Numbered from the stretch's first letter, positions 7,809-15,248 are shown. The stretch is DNA of 17,511 nucleotides from Deltaproteobacteria bacterium (GCA_002707085.1 PALY01000109.1:1-17511), one strand, 5' to 3'. Notes: generated from the letters alone by a model not told the origin. A program made the numbers and translations.

Positions 7809-9851
7809 ATGTTTCGTTTTATGTCATTTTTGCTGGTTGTGGCCTGCGGTGAAAAACCCATTCCACTGGACCGACCCGGCCCCGATTTAGAAGTCAGCAT
7901 CAGTCCCGCCAACCCAACGACTGTTGATGACTTGGTGGTCGACGCAGATCCAGTGTCTTCCGTTGGGCGTGTCGAAGTAGAGTTGGTGTGGTGGAAGAAT
8001 GGGGAAGCGACCGAACATATGGACAATGTCCTCGCGGCCGAACATACGACCAAGGGAGACGTATGGACGGTGCAGGCCCTGGGTACTGATGCGAATGGTC
8101 TGGGCGATGTGGTTGTTTCGGAAGAGGCATTGATCGAGAATTCAGCGCCGACTACGCCTTCCATTCGTATTTTGCCTTCTGCTCCGACGGTGGGGCTTCA
8201 GCCCATGCAATGTGTCATTGACGAACTTCCCGTAGATGCAGATGGAGATTCCCTTACGCATACATTCACTTGGTTGCGAGAAGGTGAGAATTATACCGAT
8301 GCAGGCAGCCAGGAATTTGATGGTGATTTGATCGATGTCGAAGCGTTGGTGGAGGGTGACCATTGGCAATGCAGTTTGGTGGTTTCCGATGGAGATGAAG
8401 AAACTGAAGAGGTCACGGCAGATGCGGTTGTAGCAGGAGCCTTTGAGGGGTTTGGGGATGAACCACTCCCATTGTCGACGGCTGACAGGGTTTTCTATGG
8501 GGTCGACCATCGCGATTACATGGGGCATGCGGTGGCGAGCGCGGGTGACATTGATGGCGATGGTATCGACGAATTGATGGTCAGCGCACACCGCATTGAG
8601 CGGGAAGGCCGAAACCGGGGCGCAACATTCATTTTTAGGGGAGTGGACCTGCAAGAAGGAGAAGGTACGGACCCAATCGATGGTGCCGCTTGGGTTATCG
8701 ACGCCAGCCACGACTTTGATTTCAGCGGGTACGCTTTGGCAGGTGCGGGTGATGTTGATGGAGATGGGTTGGATGATGTACTCGTCTCGTCCCACAATGC
8801 GGATGACGTCGCATTCAATTCTGGTGTTGTTGGGCTGTTTACTGGAGCGACCCTGGGGGATCCTCGTGAACTGTGGACCGATGAAAACTCGGTGCGCTTC
8901 GTTGGAGAAAGCCTGAGGGCGTATACCGGCTATTCAGTGGATTCCGCAGGAGATGTGGATGGGGATGACCGACCAGACATTTTGATCGGAGCGATGGGTA
9001 ATCTTGATCGGTACCCGTACGAAGGTAAGGCCTACGTGGTCCGTGCAGCCGAGTTTGAAGATGGGGATGAAGTTCTGTTGGGTTCGACCGGAACCACGCT
9101 GTGGGGTGAAGAGCGCCGTGGCTATGCTGGTTGGTCGGTATCGGGTGCCGGAGATGCGGACGGAGATGGCTTAGATGACGTCCTTGTGAGCGCTTGTGGT
9201 ATGGAGTTGGACGGTACGGAACAGGGCAGGGTCTACCTTGTTTTGGCGGATATGATTGATGGTGCGGACAATGTTGAGTTGAGTGACGTTGATACCACTT
9301 GGTCCGGTGAAACAGACTTCGCATGGGGCGGCTATGACGTAGAAGGTCTCGGTGACATCGACGGAGATGGTCGCCCTGAATTCGCGATGTCGGCATTGCT
9401 GGAAGCGGGTTTTGATCAGTATCCGGGCCGTGTGTATGTGTTTAGGGGTGGACCGATGCCGTCCGAACAGCGCATGTCGAACGCTCCACTTCAGTTTGTC
9501 CCCGATGGTGACTCTGATCAGTTCGGTCGTGAAATCGCCGGCGATGGTGATGTGGATGGTGATGATCTTTCGGACCTATTGGTCGGTGCAATGACCGCGA
9601 GTCAACCTGATAGTGGCTCAGGGGCGGCGTACCTATGGTTGGGTGCTTCTCTTGCCTCTGATGGAATTTATGAAGCTCGGAACGCGGATGCTCGATTCAG
9701 TGGCAACGGGCCTGGAGATCTGATGGGTGCAGGGCTTTCCATTGCACATGATTTGGATGGCGATGCGCTCGACGACATTGCGATTGGGGCCCACGGCACA
9801 CAAGTTGATGGGGCTGAGATCGGAGCGGTGGGTATTTGGTTTAGTCGCTGA
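7809..9851 (+). CDS. FG-GAP repeat (integrin-alpha-like) beta-propeller lipoprotein
   Basis: A 680-residue lipoprotein from ATG 7809 (a TTG at 7800 is an alternative); no strong Shine-Dalgarno is seen, so it may depend on coupling to the gene ending 2 nt upstream. The signal MFRFMSFLLVVAC gives Cys13. Residues 20-210 look like one or two Ig/PKD-like extracellular domains with Cys135 and Cys188. Residues 227-680 contain seven FG-GAP repeats, each with a Gly-Tyr/Phe-Gly start and a Ca2+ loop of the type DxDGDGxDD. The loops begin near residues 247, 315, 382, 449, 516, 581 and 648, a spacing of 65-68 residues, which predicts a complete seven-bladed propeller. Such proteins are surface adhesins or protein-interaction platforms. 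Its 3' end overlaps a convergent gene by 11 bp. Confidence 0.9.
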   Translation: MFRFMSFLLVVACGEKPIPLDRPGPDLEVSISPANPTTVDDLVVDADPVSSVGRVEVELVWWKNGEATEHMDNVLAAEHTTKGDVWTVQALGTDANGLGDVVVSEEALIENSAPTTPSIRILPSAPTVGLQPMQCVIDELPVDADGDSLTHTFTWLREGENYTDAGSQEFDGDLIDVEALVEGDHWQCSLVVSDGDEETEEVTADAVVAGAFEGFGDEPLPLSTADRVFYGVDHRDYMGHAVASAGDIDGDGIDELMVSAHRIEREGRNRGATFIFRGVDLQEGEGTDPIDGAAWVIDASHDFDFSGYALAGAGDVDGDGLDDVLVSSHNADDVAFNSGVVGLFTGATLGDPRELWTDENSVRFVGESLRAYTGYSVDSAGDVDGDDRPDILIGAMGNLDRYPYEGKAYVVRAAEFEDGDEVLLGSTGTTLWGEERRGYAGWSVSGAGDADGDGLDDVLVSACGMELDGTEQGRVYLVLADMIDGADNVELSDVDTTWSGETDFAWGGYDVEGLGDIDGDGRPEFAMSALLEAGFDQYPGRVYVFRGGPMPSEQRMSNAPLQFVPDGDSDQFGREIAGDGDVDGDDLSDLLVGAMTASQPDSGSGAAYLWLGASLASDGIYEARNADARFSGNGPGDLMGAGLSIAHDLDGDALDDIAIGAHGTQVDGAEIGAVGIWFSR

Positions 9852-10590
9852 CTGGTGGCGGCGGCGGTGGGGAAGAGTCTTCCACCAAGGGCCAGTTGAA
9901 GTTTTCTACTGCAGGACACCAGCAGGCCGTAAAGTTTCCAAACATGGTGTCGCCAAATTCACTCCATGAGTCCAGTCCTGTGACTTGCAATTCGCCCTCT
10001 CGCTCGGCGTGCCGTACCTGTAGGCTGCCATGGTCCATTTGGACCGAGATGTTGAGTAGCGGTTCCCAGCCATTCACGACCACCTCGGGGGTGGAATCAC
10101 CCAGTGTGAGTGATGGCTCTTGCACGACGTTCACGACACCGGTGTCACCCGGGTCCCAATCGGTCAACCAAATACTGACCGCGCGACTGTCATGATCGTT
10201 GCGAAGGAAAGCGGTGATCTGCTCACACGCATTTGCAGCAGGAGATAGCACCACCCACGCTTGGTGTTCGTCGTTCGCGTACCAAGCTGCTGAAGTCTGT
10301 CGGGCTGGGGAACCTTCGATCATCCCCGATGCGGATGCGCTACCGGGAGTTTCGGAACATTCAATTTCGATGGGGTCTGGCGGCCCTGTGTCTGTGTCTG
10401 TGTCTGTATCCGCGTCGGCATCTGCGTCCGTGTCCGCATCTGTGTCCGTGTCGGCATCTGCTGCCGTGTCTGCGGGAGTAGGTGTAGATGTGTCGGGTTC
10501 ATCCATATCGGGTGGTGAAATCTTTACGCAGGCCTGTGCCAGCCCAAGGAGCAGGAGAATGGAAGGGCTACACCGGTACGTCAGTTTCAT
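9841..10590 (-). CDS. Lipoprotein with Asp-Thr/Asp-Ala repeat linker
   Basis: A 249-residue lipoprotein: signal MKLTYRCSPSILLLLGLAQAC, lipidated Cys21. Residues about 33-69 are an almost pure alternation of Asp with Thr or Ala, an acidic spacer often seen in myxobacterial lipoproteins. Residues 75-235 form a compact domain with several Trp and Cys (for example CSETPG, ACEQIT, ACWCPAVENF) that I do not recognise. The C-terminus is proline rich (SSPPPPPPVSD). The ATG overlaps the TGA of the upstream glycosyltransferase gene (ATGA), so translation is probably coupled. Its last 11 bp overlap the convergent propeller gene. It is probably exported to the outer membrane; function unknown. Confidence 0.8.
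   Translation of the reverse strand: MKLTYRCSPSILLLLGLAQACVKISPPDMDEPDTSTPTPADTAADADTDTDADTDADADADTDTDTDTGPPDPIEIECSETPGSASASGMIEGSPARQTSAAWYANDEHQAWVVLSPAANACEQITAFLRNDHDSRAVSIWLTDWDPGDTGVVNVVQEPSLTLGDSTPEVVVNGWEPLLNISVQMDHGSLQVRHAEREGELQVTGLDSWSEFGDTMFGNFTACWCPAVENFNWPLVEDSSPPPPPPVSD
10385..10476. repeat. Imperfect hexanucleotide repeat coding the (Asp-Thr/Ala) linker
   Basis: The plus strand runs as variations of TGTGTC / TGCGTC / GGCATC in 6-bp steps, coding Asp-Thr and Asp-Ala pairs on the other strand. Changes by whole units keep the frame and alter linker length only, so this is a candidate length-variable tract. Confidence 0.7.
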
Positions 10591-11333
10591 AAACGTCGAA
10601 ACACCTGTACTCGGGAATCTGCAGAAGATGTTTGGCTTCGGTATGGACTGACGGCCAAACGGGTACGGATACGAAACAATGCTGCCACCATGCCTGGCGC
10701 ATCCCGGACCGCACGTACACGAGAATCAGGATCGTGGGTCCAGTCGATGGGTACTTCTTTGATTCGCAGACCCAGGGCGCGTGCCAACGCCAATACTTCA
10801 ACATCAAATGCCCAGCCGTCTTCACGGGTTCTCGAGAAGATTGCTCGAGCGGCTTCGGCTCGGAATACTTTGAAACCGCATTGAGTGTCTTGGAAGCCAG
10901 GTAGAACTACGTGTTGCACCAAATGATTGTACGTTCGGCCCACGAGGTGTCGCCACAAAGGTTCGCCTTTTCTGAGTGAATCAGGGTGTTCCCGGGTGGA
11001 GATCGCGATGTCAAAGCCGCTGATTGCGGGAGGTAGCATCATCAGGGTGTGTTCGGGTGTCATCGACCAGTCGGCATCGGCAATCATGCGGTACATGCCC
11101 GACGCGGCCATCATGCCTGTACGGACTGCCGCACCTTTTCCTCTGTGTTGTTGACGGATAACTTTGTAGCCTGCCACCTTGGCCAGTCTCGCCGTGCCAT
11201 CCGTACTTCCATCGTCGACAACGATGACCTCAAATGGGTACGGCAGGGCTTCCTTCAAGCGATTGACTCCATCGACCATGATGGGAATTCGTTGCTCTTC
11301 CTGCCAAGCAGGGATGATTATTGAGAGAAGCAC
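10587..11333 (-). CDS. Family 2 glycosyltransferase, dolichyl/polyprenyl-phosphate glycosyltransferase type
   Basis: A 248-residue soluble GT-A enzyme with no membrane segment. Seen: the nucleotide-binding start LLSIIIPAWQEEQRI, VVDDGSTDGT (38-47), QQHRGKGAAVRTGM (61-74), the metal-binding DAD motif at 86-88, DTQCGFKVFR (149-158) and EDGWAFDVEVLALARALG (171-188). This set is typical of dolichyl-phosphate beta-glucosyltransferase/mannosyltransferase-like (ALG5/DPM1) enzymes, which transfer a sugar from a nucleotide sugar to a polyprenyl phosphate at the inner face of the membrane. The sugar cannot be read from sequence. The start is a GTG at 11333; an in-frame TAA lies four codons upstream, so no earlier start exists, and there is no Shine-Dalgarno. 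GATAAA at 11347-11342 could be a -10, which would make a nearly leaderless mRNA. It is coupled by ATGA overlap to the following lipoprotein gene. Confidence 0.9.
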   Translation of the reverse strand: MLLSIIIPAWQEEQRIPIMVDGVNRLKEALPYPFEVIVVDDGSTDGTARLAKVAGYKVIRQQHRGKGAAVRTGMMAASGMYRMIADADWSMTPEHTLMMLPPAISGFDIAISTREHPDSLRKGEPLWRHLVGRTYNHLVQHVVLPGFQDTQCGFKVFRAEAARAIFSRTREDGWAFDVEVLALARALGLRIKEVPIDWTHDPDSRVRAVRDAPGMVAALFRIRTRLAVSPYRSQTSSADSRVQVFRRL

Positions 11334-11349
11334 GTGTTGTTTTTATCGC

Positions 11350-11364
11350 GTTCTTCGGAAGAAC
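11350..11364. promoter_or_regulatory. 15-bp palindrome, operator candidate
   Basis: GTTCTTC-G-GAAGAAC has perfect 7-bp arms around one base. The arms are too close for an RNA hairpin, so a dimeric regulator site is the natural reading. It lies 17 bp before the glycosyltransferase GTG start. No regulator is identified. Confidence 0.4.
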
Positions 11365-11388
11365 TCACGGAAAGTTGCAATTTATGTC

Positions 11389-11418
11389 TTGACACGTCAA
11401 ATTCATCTGACAGACAAT
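11389..11418 (+). promoter_or_regulatory. Candidate sigma70-type promoter with overlapping palindrome
   Basis: TTGACA (11389-11394) is a perfect -35, followed after 18 nt by GACAAT (11413-11418), four of six matches to the -10. The -35 is part of TTGACACGTCAA (11389-11400), whose 5-bp arms TTGAC/GTCAA form an inverted repeat, so a repressor could cover it. Transcription would start near 11425 and read the plus-strand operon. Confidence 0.5.
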
Positions 11419-11485
11419 CTAGGTGCTGCTCGATCCTCCGCTGCGCTCCCTTCGCCCATCCTCCCTGCTGTTTGCTGGAACTGTC

Positions 11486-11962
11486 ATGCCCGCCCCGCTG
11501 CGCTCATCGTTGAAACTCCTTGTTGCTGATTCTCAGGATCACCCTGCTTCTTCACCTAATGATTTGAACTCTGTTGTTGAAGAAGCAGGCAGCACATCCA
11601 TTCCATCTGCAATCGTTGTTGGCCGTTGGCGAGCGGTTGCCGACGCGAAAATGGAAGAACTACTTTCCACCTTTGATTCCGCACTTGTTGGTGGTGAGGA
11701 ACCGGCCCGTGTGGCACACACACTTCTGCACGATTTCATGCATTGGACCCGGAATAGCGTAAAGAAATTTCAGGCGCTGACTACGGATGATGTTGATCGC
11801 GCCGCGTGGTCGCGCGAAAAGGCGGTATGGATTGGCCTGGCTGACCTTGCTGCACAAGATGCACCCCGGGATCCCGCTGGTGTGGACCGCTTCATGCGAA
11901 TTTGGCTGGGTGTTGTGCATGAAGCAACGGCTACTGGACAAGCTTGGCTGTACGCGCGATAG
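11486..11962 (+). CDS. Small protein of unknown function
   Basis: A protein of 158 residues from ATG 11486 (MPAPLRSSLKLLVADSQD). A GTG at 11423 would add 21 residues, but it falls at or before the likely transcription start of the promoter at 11389-11418, and the added segment is Pro/Leu/Ser-rich and unconvincing. There is no clear Shine-Dalgarno for either start. No signal peptide, membrane segment or motif is recognised. The C-terminal half (about 60-158) is rich in Ala, Trp and charged residues and looks mostly helical. It has a HDFMHWTRNSVKKFQAL stretch and the ending GVVHEATATGQAWLYAR. It is the first gene of the rightward operon, 32 bp before the first M14-like gene. Confidence 0.6.
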   Translation: MPAPLRSSLKLLVADSQDHPASSPNDLNSVVEEAGSTSIPSAIVVGRWRAVADAKMEELLSTFDSALVGGEEPARVAHTLLHDFMHWTRNSVKKFQALTTDDVDRAAWSREKAVWIGLADLAAQDAPRDPAGVDRFMRIWLGVVHEATATGQAWLYAR

Positions 11963-11994
11963 CTGTCGTAGTCATCCTGATGTAGGATTCTCAC

Positions 11995-12924
11995 GTGGCA
12001 GAAATGACAGCCGTTATCCAGGTAGAGCTACCCTCAGGGGATGAACTCGCCATCATTCGTCGGCGATACGGCTGCGGAGGCCCTGGTGTACCTCGGGTAT
12101 GCATTGTGGCCGGTATACGAGGCGACGCTCCTGAAGGCACCCGGGTCGCACATCAGGTGGCCAGAATCCTGGAGCAACTTGAAGACAGACTGACCGGATT
12201 GGTTGATATTTACCCGTGCGCAAACCCCTTGGGCGCCCACGTGGGTTCCCGGCAGTGGCCATTTTTTGATGTGGATTTGAATCGTTTGTTTCCCGGAAAA
12301 GAGACAGGGCATCAGCCGGATCGGGTTGCACATGCATTGTGTTCGGACATCCGCGGTGCCACACAAGTCATCGAATTGAGAGGCGCCCGGGCTGCATTTT
12401 CGGAAGTGATTCATGCCCAGGTGCGTGAGAGAGACAATGCGGCAGCGGATTTGGCATTGGGTGCCAATGTCTCTGTTGTTTGGTCTCGGAAGCCTGGTCC
12501 GGCTGCCACCAGCACATTTGCTCACCAATTTCCCGGCACCATTGTTTTAGAAGGCGGAACGGGGAATCGTCTGTCTGCCGGCGTGGGTCAGGAACTTCAA
12601 GAGGGTGTGCTGCATTTGTTGACGCAGTTGGGCATACTTTCAGAAACGGATCTGCCCTTTCATTGGGCGGCGATGAATCGCCCTGTGCGGGTAGATGATG
12701 CACAAGTTTTTCGTGTTCGGGCAGAGACTTCAGGCTTGTTTTTGCCTGAATTTGAGGTTTGGAGTGAGGTTGATGAAGCATCTGTTTTGGGTACTGTGAT
12801 TGACCCCGAAACCGGACATGTTTTGGAAACCATTCTGAGCCCTAGTGCTGGGCGGGTCATGGCCGTTCGTGAACACCCCGTTGTGTATCCAGGAACGATG
12901 GTGGCTCGAGTGGTCAAAGTATGA
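11995..12924 (+). CDS. Aspartoacylase/succinylglutamate desuccinylase-family paralogue without zinc ligands
   Basis: A 309-residue cytosolic-type protein starting at GTG 11995, with AGGA 7 nt upstream (ATG 12004 is the alternative and lines up with the start of the next paralogue). It aligns by eye with the neighbouring gene and with the AstE/AspA branch of the M14 family. Shared blocks are VAGIRGD, YPCANPLGAH, RQWPFFDVDLNRLFPG, DRVAHAL, VVWSRKPG, and a C-terminal beta-barrel-like domain ending YPGTMVARVVKV. Active family members bind zinc through H-x-x-E and a later DLHS. Here these read R42-G-D-A45 and ELR129G, so all three ligands are lost. The candidate catalytic Glu is kept in IVLEGG (Glu186). 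It may be an inactive partner or a binding protein. It lies 10 nt upstream of its zinc-ligand-containing paralogue. Confidence 0.85.
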   Translation: MAEMTAVIQVELPSGDELAIIRRRYGCGGPGVPRVCIVAGIRGDAPEGTRVAHQVARILEQLEDRLTGLVDIYPCANPLGAHVGSRQWPFFDVDLNRLFPGKETGHQPDRVAHALCSDIRGATQVIELRGARAAFSEVIHAQVRERDNAAADLALGANVSVVWSRKPGPAATSTFAHQFPGTIVLEGGTGNRLSAGVGQELQEGVLHLLTQLGILSETDLPFHWAAMNRPVRVDDAQVFRVRAETSGLFLPEFEVWSEVDEASVLGTVIDPETGHVLETILSPSAGRVMAVREHPVVYPGTMVARVVKV

Positions 12925-12934
12925 GGTTGCAGCG

Positions 12935-13837
12935 ATGACGGTCATTTTCTCGATCGATGCCCCATACAGGGGTCGATATGAACTTCATCGATTGACCTAT
13001 GGGTCGGGAAGTCCATCGATTTCTGTTGTGGCGGGACTACATGGGAATGAACTGAACGGTATTCACTCGGTCAATCTGCTGAACAAGATGCTTCGGGTGC
13101 AACGACCGAAGGGTACGGTTCATCTATTTCCTTTGGTGAACACCTTTGGTGCCGACCAGGCGCAGAAGCGATGGCCATTTGATGACCAGGACATCAATCA
13201 TGCCTTTCCCGGAGATGCGGATGGTTCCGTCGTGCAACGGATAGCCCATGCGTTGTTTCAAGCCACAGATACGGATGTTTGCGTTGATGTGCATTCCGGC
13301 GCCCCTCATGTGCGGGAGTTGCCACAGGTCAGAGCGCCCATGGGCGGCGAAGAACTTGAACTCGCACGCGCCTTGAAGCTCCCGGTTGTTTGGCGTAGGC
13401 CAGGTATACGTTTGGAACCAACAGGGTTGGTTGGTGCTTGGCGTGCCGTGGGTCGAAGGGCGCTTCATGTGGTTGGAGGCCGCGGAATTACGCTCGACAA
13501 CCGTCATGCAACGACCATGGCGAATGGTTTATCCAATCTCTTGGGTCATATGGGTATTTGTCGAGCCATGGATATGGGCGGCACGGGAACATTGGCAGAT
13601 GTGACCCACGCTCAAGTTGAAACCCATCGCGCTTCCTGTGGTGGTTTTTTCGTGGCGGAAGTTCGTGTTGGAGATGAAGTCAAGCCAGGCCATCTGTTGG
13701 GCTACATTCAGTCACCGATGGGTGGTGAACGAATGGACGAGGTTCGGGCAGGACGTGCAGGAATTGTCATGACGGTTCGTGCCTACCCGATGATCCATTC
13801 CCAGGAATTGCTCGTTCGGGTCGCAGGAACCTCTTGA
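12935..13837 (+). CDS. Aspartoacylase/succinylglutamate desuccinylase-family protein with intact zinc site
   Basis: A 300-residue protein from ATG 12935, with GAGG 8 nt upstream (the GAGG overlaps the preceding stop). The family normally removes an acyl group from N-acylated amino acids using zinc. Zinc ligands are visible in VVAGLHGNE (His36, Glu39) and CVDVHSG (His120). Other family blocks are FPLVNTFGAD, RWPFDDQDINHAFPGD and QRIAHALF. Where family members usually have a catalytic Glu in an E-x-G strand, this reads LHVVGG, with Val180, while the upstream paralogue has Glu there. The C-terminal region (about 215-300) is the lipoyl-like beta domain, with GGFFVAEVRVGDEVKPGHLLGYI. Hydrolysis without the Glu is uncertain. 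The gene overlaps pyroglutamyl-peptidase by one base (TGATG). Confidence 0.87.
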   Translation: MTVIFSIDAPYRGRYELHRLTYGSGSPSISVVAGLHGNELNGIHSVNLLNKMLRVQRPKGTVHLFPLVNTFGADQAQKRWPFDDQDINHAFPGDADGSVVQRIAHALFQATDTDVCVDVHSGAPHVRELPQVRAPMGGEELELARALKLPVVWRRPGIRLEPTGLVGAWRAVGRRALHVVGGRGITLDNRHATTMANGLSNLLGHMGICRAMDMGGTGTLADVTHAQVETHRASCGGFFVAEVRVGDEVKPGHLLGYIQSPMGGERMDEVRAGRAGIVMTVRAYPMIHSQELLVRVAGTS

Positions 13838-14391
13838 TGAGACTCCTCGTTGCGGGCTTCGGTCCGTTTGGCGAGGTGAGGGATAACCCTTCCGCGCGAT
13901 TGGCACGTTCGATTGATGGTGAGAAGACCCAAGGTGTTCACATCATCGGAAGGGAAATGCCTGTCAGCTATCGACGCTCAGTTCGTTGCTGTATCGACTG
14001 GGTGAAGGAATTGGACGTAGACGTTGTGATTGGTGTGGGGGTTGCAGTCTCTCGGGATGTCGTCACCGTCGAAAGAACGGGAGTGCGCCCTCTGGAAACA
14101 GTCGAGGCAGATGTGGATGGTCTCGTGACTTTCGAGTCTTTGCAAGACGCACCTGCACAGGTTCACGCCACCATAGACGTAGACCAATTGGCCCTTCATT
14201 TAGATGCTGTGGTCGGTGATGATGCAGGCCGATATGTTTGCAATGCCTGGCTGTATCAGGCTGTGCAAGAAATCGATAGAAAGGTCGGGTTTTTGCATAT
14301 TCCTCCTGAAGGTTTGGATGTTCAACGGTTGCTGCATGCGATCGGTGAGATGTGGGGAGAGCGACGATGGCAACGAAATTCGACGACCTGA
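13837..14391 (+). CDS. pcp: Pyroglutamyl-peptidase I-like cysteine peptidase (C15)
   Basis: A 184-residue cytosolic peptidase. The family removes an N-terminal pyroglutamate (5-oxoproline) from peptides. Seen: the N-terminal fingerprint LLVAGFGPFG..NPSA, the Glu motif VVTVERTG (Glu79), the nucleophile motif GRYVCNAWLYQAV (Cys135), and the His motif GFLHIPPEG (His154), so the Glu/Cys/His catalytic set is intact. It is shorter than the usual 200-215 residues, and the central segment after VERTG lacks the familiar N-x-x-D-A-R-I-P-D-N block; the substrate pocket may differ. ATG 13837 forms TGATG with the previous stop and has AGGA 9 nt upstream. The next gene starts 25 nt before its end. Confidence 0.87.
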   Translation: MRLLVAGFGPFGEVRDNPSARLARSIDGEKTQGVHIIGREMPVSYRRSVRCCIDWVKELDVDVVIGVGVAVSRDVVTVERTGVRPLETVEADVDGLVTFESLQDAPAQVHATIDVDQLALHLDAVVGDDAGRYVCNAWLYQAVQEIDRKVGFLHIPPEGLDVQRLLHAIGEMWGERRWQRNSTT

Positions 14392-15248
14392 TGGAGAGCA
14401 TGGGTGTAAAACCCATGGGAAAGTCAAAGATTCAGACCCAAAAGAAGCCCGTTTCCAAGAAAAAACCTTCGCCTAAAAAGCGGCCAGCGCCATCCAAGGT
14501 TGTACAGAACAACCAAGCTGATCTGATTGCGGCCTTACAGGAACGCATCACCTCTTTGGAGGCATCCTTGGCCAGCGCCAAAAAGGAGCGTGTGAGCGCG
14601 GAACGTGCGGTGACGGAAGCAGAGAGCCGATTGGAAGCATTGCAGGCGATACCCGTGTCAAAGAGTCCGACGATGACGGAAGTTTTGGTCGGTTGGGGTT
14701 TGGAGACTGCCCCAGAAAGAGCAGCGCTGTTTGCCGTGGATAACTGGCTTGAACGACTGATCGGCACACCCGAATTGGCAGAAAATACCGAGATGTACAG
14801 TGAGTTCATGGAGAAATTCGTTGCAGTGTGCAGAGACTGTGATGCCCCATCTCGTCGTACGGTCATCCCTGTGCCGGCCAAACGCTGTGAAGTGTGTGGT
14901 GGTGTCGATATGGAGCGCGCTGTACGCAAGTTTATCGATGCAACACTGGTCAATGGGCGTTTGCGTATCGTGATTGTTGGCCGTGACACGAAGCATCACC
15001 GAATGCTCCGTGACAGGGTGTCAGACTCGCGATTGGTTTTGACCCAGGTACCAGGCAATGTCCGAAGGGATTTGGGTCAAGCTCAAACCGATGTTGATCA
15101 TGCAGATGCAGTGATTGTTTGGGATGGAGATAGCCTTCCGACCGACCTTAAAAGTGTCTACGAAAAGGCAGAGATCGGGGGGGTCGTCGAAGCGTGTGCT
15201 TTGGGTCCATTCCTTGAGTCTGCAGCTGTGTTGATCGCCGGCCATTGA
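14367..15248 (+). CDS. Coiled-coil / zinc-ribbon protein, possible DUF2325-like C-terminal domain
   Basis: A 293-residue protein from ATG 14367, with GGAG 7 nt upstream; it overlaps the pcp-like gene by 25 nt. Order of parts: a short N-terminal motif FDDLMESMGVKPM (5-17), a Lys/Pro-rich basic tail (20-44), a coiled coil (about 50-93), and a helical section (100-150). Next come two Cys pairs, CRDC (155-158) and CEVCGG (174-179), that look like a four-Cys zinc ribbon. A C-terminal alpha/beta domain (198-293) begins with LRIVIVGRDTKHHRML and includes DHADAVIVWDGDSLP. That last part resembles a Rossmann-like receiver or the DUF2325 family, but the match is weak. The basic tail suggests nucleic-acid or ribosome association. 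No function is assigned. Confidence 0.75.
   Translation: MATKFDDLMESMGVKPMGKSKIQTQKKPVSKKKPSPKKRPAPSKVVQNNQADLIAALQERITSLEASLASAKKERVSAERAVTEAESRLEALQAIPVSKSPTMTEVLVGWGLETAPERAALFAVDNWLERLIGTPELAENTEMYSEFMEKFVAVCRDCDAPSRRTVIPVPAKRCEVCGGVDMERAVRKFIDATLVNGRLRIVIVGRDTKHHRMLRDRVSDSRLVLTQVPGNVRRDLGQAQTDVDHADAVIVWDGDSLPTDLKSVYEKAEIGGVVEACALGPFLESAAVLIAGH

Noticed and set aside
8142..8795. A 217-codon minus-strand open frame inside the FG-GAP gene
   Set aside because: It is the antisense shadow of a repeat-coding gene; the sense frame has seven conserved repeats while this one has no recognisable features.
4438..9851. A bacterial immune (defence island) reading of the caspase-like gene
   Set aside because: The caspase-like protein has a signal peptide and sits with envelope proteins; no nucleotide sensor, nuclease, reverse transcriptase, gasdermin or other defence partner is visible.
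10385..10476. Short tandem repeats considered as a CRISPR array
   Set aside because: The unit is 6 bp, there are no spacers, no cas genes are near, and the tract codes an in-frame Asp-Thr/Ala linker.
11423..11485. N-terminal extension of the small protein from GTG 11423
   Set aside because: The codon falls at or before the predicted transcription start, has no ribosome-binding site, and the extra 21 residues look like translated pyrimidine-rich leader.
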